DNA of 42,380 nucleotides. Source: an uncultured Bacteroidales bacterium (GTDB taxonomy: Bacteria; Bacteroidota; Bacteroidia; Bacteroidales; Paludibacteraceae). Position 1 is the stretch's first letter, and every line of letters starts with the position of its first letter. The notes under the pieces are model-generated. The model saw nothing but the letters and a program-made list of their open reading frames with translations. It searched no databases and had not been told where the DNA came from. The stretch is taken from the NCBI GenBank assembly GCA_946404495.1, contig CAMJDT010000018.1, forward strand, positions 1-42,380, written 5' to 3'. The translations under genes were made by a program, and so were the position numbers. Below are positions 38,860 through 42,380 of this stretch, piece by piece.

Positions 38860-40210
38860 ACTCATGCACCCACCCGGGGTATTCGAAATCGCATCCGCTC
38901 CACGCCGGGTCGATGTGTATATAGGTCTCTTTTTGCTTCTTGCTGATCCATTTCTGGATAAACTCTCCGCTCAGTTTCTGCTCCATCATCGACTTGATGA
39001 CCTGAAAATCATCGGTCAGATTGGCTTGGTGAGCGTCTTGTTTCTTCTTGAGCTTGACGATGGCGCAGACCTCTTTGTTCTTCTGCTGATCCATCATCAC
39101 AAACGCCGACGACAGGTCTCCTTCGTTCATCGAATAGATCTGTCGGGCGATCTCGGGCGGCAGGTCTTGGTACTCAAACTTACCCGCACCCGTATTCGGA
39201 TTGGCCATCACACCCGCATTCATCGCCGTGGTCTTGTCCTCGCTGAAACGGATAACCGCTTCCTCAAAACTCATCTCACCCCCGCGAATCAGTCCGGCTA
39301 TGCTATCCAGACGAGTCAGCGCCGCTACCTTATCGTTGGCCGACAGACGCGGACGCATCAATATATGCCGGCAGTTGATGCGGTCACCCTTCTTCTCGAT
39401 GAGTTGGATGATATGGAATCCGTACTCGGTCTCTACGATACGGCTCACTTTCTTGGGGTCGTTGAGGTTGAAGGCTACGTCGGCAAACTCTTGCACCAAC
39501 TGTCCTCTGCCTACAAAACCCAACTCACCGCCCTGCTTGGCACTCTCCGTATCCTCCGAATAGAGGCGCGCTAACATCGAGAAATCCGCGTTGCCTGTAT
39601 TCACACGCTCGGTGAATTCTCTGAGTCGCGTCTTGATTCTCTCGATCTCCTCCGTCGGTACCTGAGGCTCCAGGGAGATGATCTGCACCTCCACTTGCGC
39701 AGGTATCATCGGTATCGAGTCCTCCGGCAGACTGTTGAAGTAACGACGTATCTCAGCCGGCGTCGGCTTGATGTTCTCCGTCAGCTTCATCTGCATCTGC
39801 TGAATAATCATCTGATTGCGCACGCTGGTGGTCAATTCTTCGCGTATCTCGGATGTGGTCTTGCGGAAGTACTCCTCCATCTTCTCCTTGCTGCCTATCT
39901 GCGAGAGGTAGTAGTTGATGCGCATATCCACCTGATAACTCACCGTCGATTCGTTCACCTCAATGGAGTCCAACTCGGCTTGGTGCAGAAACAGTTTCTG
40001 AATCGCCAACTGCTCCGGAATGATGCAATACGGATCGCCCGCCATTTGCTGACCCTCGTACTGCGCGCGCAGACGCTCTTCCTCTACCTCGCTTCTTAAG
40101 ATCGCATCGTCACCTACGATCCATATGACCTCATCGATCACATTATCCGCCTGACATGTTAGTGCTATAAGACATGCGAATATAGCAATTGCTCGCTTAT
40201 AATACGGCAT
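38858..40210 (-). CDS. SurA-like periplasmic chaperone with two PPIC domains
   Basis: ATG at 40210 gives MPYYKRAIAIFACLIALTCQAD, a good signal peptide, so it is preferred; ATG 40240 and a GTG at 40252 lie in the repeat array. The 450-residue protein has a SurA N-terminal helical part (VIDEVIWIVGDDAILRSEVEEERLRAQ), and two parvulin-type PPIase domains (about 170-280 with ARLYSEDTESAKQGGELGFVGRGQL, and 280-380 with CRHILMRPRLSANDKVAALTRLDSI). It folds outer membrane proteins in the periplasm. The neighbours (PPIase-like lipoprotein, OstA-like, beta-barrel) form an outer membrane biogenesis set. Confidence 0.9.
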   Translation of the reverse strand: MPYYKRAIAIFACLIALTCQADNVIDEVIWIVGDDAILRSEVEEERLRAQYEGQQMAGDPYCIIPEQLAIQKLFLHQAELDSIEVNESTVSYQVDMRINYYLSQIGSKEKMEEYFRKTTSEIREELTTSVRNQMIIQQMQMKLTENIKPTPAEIRRYFNSLPEDSIPMIPAQVEVQIISLEPQVPTEEIERIKTRLREFTERVNTGNADFSMLARLYSEDTESAKQGGELGFVGRGQLVQEFADVAFNLNDPKKVSRIVETEYGFHIIQLIEKKGDRINCRHILMRPRLSANDKVAALTRLDSIAGLIRGGEMSFEEAVIRFSEDKTTAMNAGVMANPNTGAGKFEYQDLPPEIARQIYSMNEGDLSSAFVMMDQQKNKEVCAIVKLKKKQDAHQANLTDDFQVIKSMMEQKLSGEFIQKWISKKQKETYIHIDPAWSGCDFEYPGWVHE

Positions 40211-40283
40211 TCGATTAGTTATTTTTGATTTCTGATTCATCTTACCTTTCACTTTTCACTTTTCACTTTTCACCTTTCACCTT
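40210..40283 (-). repeat. Double heptamer array before the surA-like gene
   Basis: Read leftward, AAGGTGA and AAAGTGA units (40283-40242) include the last codons (KVKGEK) and stop of the upstream gene. After GATG a second run (AATCAGA, AATCAAA, AATAACT, AATCGAA; 40237-40210) leads to the ATG of the surA-like gene. Two array types are joined here. Confidence 0.8.
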
Positions 40284-41111
40284 CCACTCTTCATAGAGTC
40301 TCTCCCGTTCCTGGCGGAGGAACTCCACCTGACGTTGGCCTAACAGTATCTCTTCGATCTCCCCGCGGGCATAGTCTTGCGGCATCACTTCGCCCGGCAG
40401 GCACTTATCCGTCACTTGCAGCAGATAGGTCGATACACTGTCCTGCACCTCGATGAGATTGGTCTTCTTCAGTTGCTGTACCAGGTTGTCCGTCTCTAAG
40501 GGCAGACGCAGCACGATCTGCGTGGCACGCATCCATTGGTTGGTAAACAGCTCATAGCCCGTTGCGTACTGATAGGCGTACTTCTCGATATGCTCAATGT
40601 TCTCCTCGTTGGGCTGCGCCAACTGTTTCTTGAGTTTATCCATCTTCGGAGTGCCGTTTGGCACGATGAGCAGAATACCCTTCAGCAGGCTCTCGTTCAG
40701 CACAAACTGATCCTTGTTGGCCTCGTAGTATGCTGCTACCTCAGCGTCCCGAACGGTCTTACTCATGCGCTGTTTGACCAATTTCTCCTCGTACGCATGT
40801 ACATAGAGCGACCGCCTATAGTCTGCTACCAGGCGCTCTATCGCATCCCGCTCGGTACTTGCGGCGGCACGCTCCGCCTGGTTATAGACCAATAGTTCCT
40901 CTGCCCACTGATGGATATACTCCTCGGCATACCGTGCACTATCCTCCGGCGTAGCGGCCTTGCGAGTGATCTGACTCAACTCGGTCTTCGTCAACTGCTG
41001 ACCGGCCACCTCGGCGACTACGTCGCTCTGCTGCCGGCTTCGGTCCAAATACCGGCATCCCGCCGCCATCACCCCGATGAGTGCTATCAATAGTATCTGC
41101 TGTATCTTCAT
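40263..41111 (-). CDS. Lipoprotein with SurA-N-like helical domain (PPIase-like)
   Basis: The 282-residue precursor has a lipoprotein signal (IALIGVMAAGC, Cys 19). The mature part reads like the N-terminal, non-catalytic domain of parvulin-type PPIases: VVAEVAGQQLTKTELSQITRK, YAEEYIHQWAEELLVYNQAERAAAS, KLVKQRMSKTVRDAEVAAYYEANKDQFVLNESLLKGILLIVPN. The PPIC catalytic domain is degenerate or absent, so it may be a chaperone rather than an isomerase. In Bacteroidota such genes often stand in tandem before surA. Its C-terminus (KVKGEK) is encoded by the heptamer array. Confidence 0.78.
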   Translation of the reverse strand: MKIQQILLIALIGVMAAGCRYLDRSRQQSDVVAEVAGQQLTKTELSQITRKAATPEDSARYAEEYIHQWAEELLVYNQAERAAASTERDAIERLVADYRRSLYVHAYEEKLVKQRMSKTVRDAEVAAYYEANKDQFVLNESLLKGILLIVPNGTPKMDKLKKQLAQPNEENIEHIEKYAYQYATGYELFTNQWMRATQIVLRLPLETDNLVQQLKKTNLIEVQDSVSTYLLQVTDKCLPGEVMPQDYARGEIEEILLGQRQVEFLRQERERLYEEWKVKGEK

Positions 41112-41120
41112 CTAAAATCT

Positions 41121-41162
41121 TCAATTTTCAATTATCAATTATCAATTATCAATTTTCAATTA
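41121..41162 (-). repeat. Heptamer array at the ribD/PPIase-like junction
   Basis: Read leftward: TAATTGA, AAATTGA, three TAATTGA, AAATTGA. The last ribD codons (IEN) and its TGA stop (41151-41149) are part of the array; the next ATG is at 41111, 9 nt after it. Confidence 0.88.
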
Positions 41163-42174
41163 AAAAGAGTCTGTGTCCCTCCACCTCCATGGCTGCTTCG
41201 CTCGGCAGCGCAATCAGCGGTGCCTTTACGCCCTCTCTATGGAGTCGTACGGGACTTACTTCCACGTGGATCTCATCCCACGTTCCGTCCTCCAATATGT
41301 GGTTCAATACCTCCGCTCCGCCTTCTACCAGCACGCTGTGGATATTCCTCTTGGCCAACGACTGCAGTACTTCCTGCCAGTTCTGCTCCTCGCGCATGAC
41401 GAGGGTCTCCGCTTCGTTGCTGAAGATGCGGCTGTCTTTGGGTACACGTCCCCGCCGGTCTAAGAGTACCCGAATCGGATTGCGTCCGCTCCAACGGGTG
41501 GTCAGTAGCCGCGGGTTGTCCTTCAGCGCCGTGCCCGAACCTACCAGTATCGCCATGTTTTCTGCCCGCATCTTATGCACGATCTGCTTCGTCACCGGAT
41601 TGGATATCACCAGCGGACCACTTTCGCCTTTCGTCCCTTCGTCCATTCGCCATTCGTCCAAATATCCATCCGCCGTCTGTGCCCACTTCAGGATCACGTA
41701 GGGTCGCTTCTTCTCTTGTAGGCAGAGGAAACGTTTGTTCAGTTCCCTGCACTCTGCCTCCAATACGCCTACTACAACTTCTATGCCATGCTCCCTTAGC
41801 CGCGCGATGCCTTGTCCGCTCACCAGCGGATTCGGATCCTGCATACCGACGACTACTCTGCCGATCCCTTTCTCCACGATTAGGTCCGCGCACGGCGGCG
41901 TCTTGCCCCAATGACTGCACGGCTCCAGGCTCACGTACAGCGTCATCTCGCCCCAATTAATCGTCTTACCGCTCACCGTTATTTGCTCCGCCCTGCGGAT
42001 GCAATGCACCTCTGCGTGAGGACCCCCGTAGCGCATATGCCAGCCTTCCGAAACGATCCTTCCGTCCCGGTCCACCAACACGGCTCCCACCATCGGATTG
42101 GGCGCCACATAGTAGGCTCCCTTGCGTGCTAACTCCAAGCACCGACTCATATAAACGGCATCGTCCAATCGCAT
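41149..42174 (-). CDS. ribD: Riboflavin biosynthesis deaminase/reductase
   Basis: ATG at 42174 (MRLDDAVYMSRCLELA) is preferred because the -7 box TATCTTTG lies just upstream at 42201-42194, so a longer start would not be transcribed. The 341-residue bifunctional enzyme has an N-terminal zinc deaminase domain (PNPMVGAVLV, GGPHAEVHCI and VSLEPCSHWGKTPPCADLI) and a C-terminal reductase domain (RPYVILKWAQTADGYL, VGSGTALKDNPRLLTTR, NPIRVLLDRRGRVP and SVLVEGGAEVLNHIL). It catalyses two early steps in riboflavin synthesis. No other rib gene is in the window. It may be the first gene of the leftward operon, whose later genes are for envelope assembly and primase. Confidence 0.95.
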   Translation of the reverse strand: MRLDDAVYMSRCLELARKGAYYVAPNPMVGAVLVDRDGRIVSEGWHMRYGGPHAEVHCIRRAEQITVSGKTINWGEMTLYVSLEPCSHWGKTPPCADLIVEKGIGRVVVGMQDPNPLVSGQGIARLREHGIEVVVGVLEAECRELNKRFLCLQEKKRPYVILKWAQTADGYLDEWRMDEGTKGESGPLVISNPVTKQIVHKMRAENMAILVGSGTALKDNPRLLTTRWSGRNPIRVLLDRRGRVPKDSRIFSNEAETLVMREEQNWQEVLQSLAKRNIHSVLVEGGAEVLNHILEDGTWDEIHVEVSPVRLHREGVKAPLIALPSEAAMEVEGHRLFLIEN

Positions 42175-42193
42175 TCTTCCGCAATTTAGCCCG

Positions 42194-42201
42194 CAAAGAT
42201 A
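42194..42201 (-). promoter_or_regulatory. -7 element for ribD
   Basis: TATCTTTG reads leftward from 42201 to 42194, 20 nt before the ribD ATG. The expected -33 position falls in the heptamer array at 42209-42236 and no TTTG is seen there. Confidence 0.65.
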
Positions 42202-42208
42202 CAAAAAA

Positions 42209-42236
42209 TAATTGATAATTGAAAATTGATAATTGA
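42209..42236. repeat. Heptamer array upstream of ribD
   Basis: TAATTGA, TAATTGA, AAATTGA, TAATTGA on the plus strand. Unlike the others it lies in the promoter region of the leftward gene. No rightward coding end is visible, so on the plus strand it may follow nothing. Confidence 0.8.
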
Positions 42237-42266
42237 TATTTTTTATTTTTTAATGAAAAAGATGCA

Positions 42267-42319
42267 TTTTTTCGTCATAACGTAATACCGTCATGACGTC
42301 ATAACGGTATGACGAAAAA
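42267..42319. other. Bulged long inverted repeat with a TGACGTCA loop
   Basis: TTTTTCGTC (from about 42268) and ATACCGT (42285-42291) pair with ACGGTAT (42304-42310) and GACGAAAAA (42311-42319), leaving an 8-nt bulge. The 12-nt loop contains the perfect palindrome TGACGTCA. Arms are T-rich at the 5' side and A-rich at the 3' side, opposite to a terminator. The remaining sequence (42320-42380) shows no clear gene. Confidence 0.6.
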
Positions 42320-42380
42320 TAAAACACGAAGCAGAGACTGCTTCTAAGTCTGTCTATCTGAGGCCTCGCATGCCTTTATC

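Noticed and set aside
42267..42319. Intrinsic terminator
   Set aside because: The T-run precedes the stem and A-run follows it on both strands, the reverse of a terminator, and no gene ends there.

Overview
The window looks like a chromosome segment of a member of the Bacteroidales (phylum Bacteroidota). The evidence is a set of promoters of the Bacteroidota type (TTTG, about 20 nt, then TAnnTTTG), many short lipoproteins, Bacteroidota-type outer-membrane biogenesis genes (OstA-like, SurA-like) and an almost complete lack of Shine-Dalgarno sites. I see no tRNA, rRNA, CRISPR array or recognisable transposase. The family or genus cannot be fixed from this sequence alone.

Layout. Positions 1-7,800 are an accessory-looking stretch. 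It holds two paralogous lipoproteins (104-634, 2665-3219) that bracket a broken DUF1016 gene and a DUF4143-type ATPase, a membrane-anchored TPR/HTH regulator divergent from small lipoproteins, and an acyltransferase. Several intergenic segments here are duplicated: a 100-bp promoter block at 645 and 1174, and a terminator-promoter cassette at about 6652 and 7771. From 7.8 to 20 kb there are metabolic and cell-envelope genes: nadB with an NlpC/P60 hydrolase, a convergent M13 peptidase, pta-ackA, a GH13 glycosidase, a UbiA prenyltransferase, maf, then a sigma factor, a membrane TPR protein and a secreted lipoprotein. From 20.1 to 25.2 kb a leftward operon carries a PyrE-like protein, an SRPBCC protein, phosphatidylserine decarboxylase, deoC and an NfnAB/GltD-type flavoprotein fusion. 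From 25.4 to 32.6 kb a rightward operon carries a sensor with SpoIIE phosphatase and RsbW-like kinase domains, a STAS protein, a small (p)ppGpp synthetase, a small-molecule kinase-like protein, a small HD alarmone hydrolase, a tyrosine phosphatase and preA. From 42.2 back to 32.5 kb a leftward operon runs ribD, a PPIase-like lipoprotein, surA-like, ostA-like, beta-barrel protein, dnaG, radical SAM enzyme and glycosyltransferase.

Three things stand out. First, at about a dozen gene junctions there is a tandem array of 7-nt units. The unit sequence differs from junction to junction (AATTGAT, ACTGAAT, TTAAGAT, AAAGTGA, AATTACA and others), but the period stays 7 and most arrays repeat TGA or TAA in nearly every unit. 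Because 7 is not a multiple of 3, such an array puts stops in all three frames. The arrays begin at or within the stop codon of the upstream gene, and some supply the start codon of the downstream gene. Second, nine promoters share an extended -33 element (TTTGCAYATGTC) with exactly 20 nt before the -7 box, and at 4917-4989 two of them face each other as a perfect inverted repeat. Third, the operon at 25.4-31.1 kb joins a partner-switch phospho-relay to an alarmone synthetase and an alarmone hydrolase in one transcription unit, which makes it the best candidate here for an undescribed signalling system.
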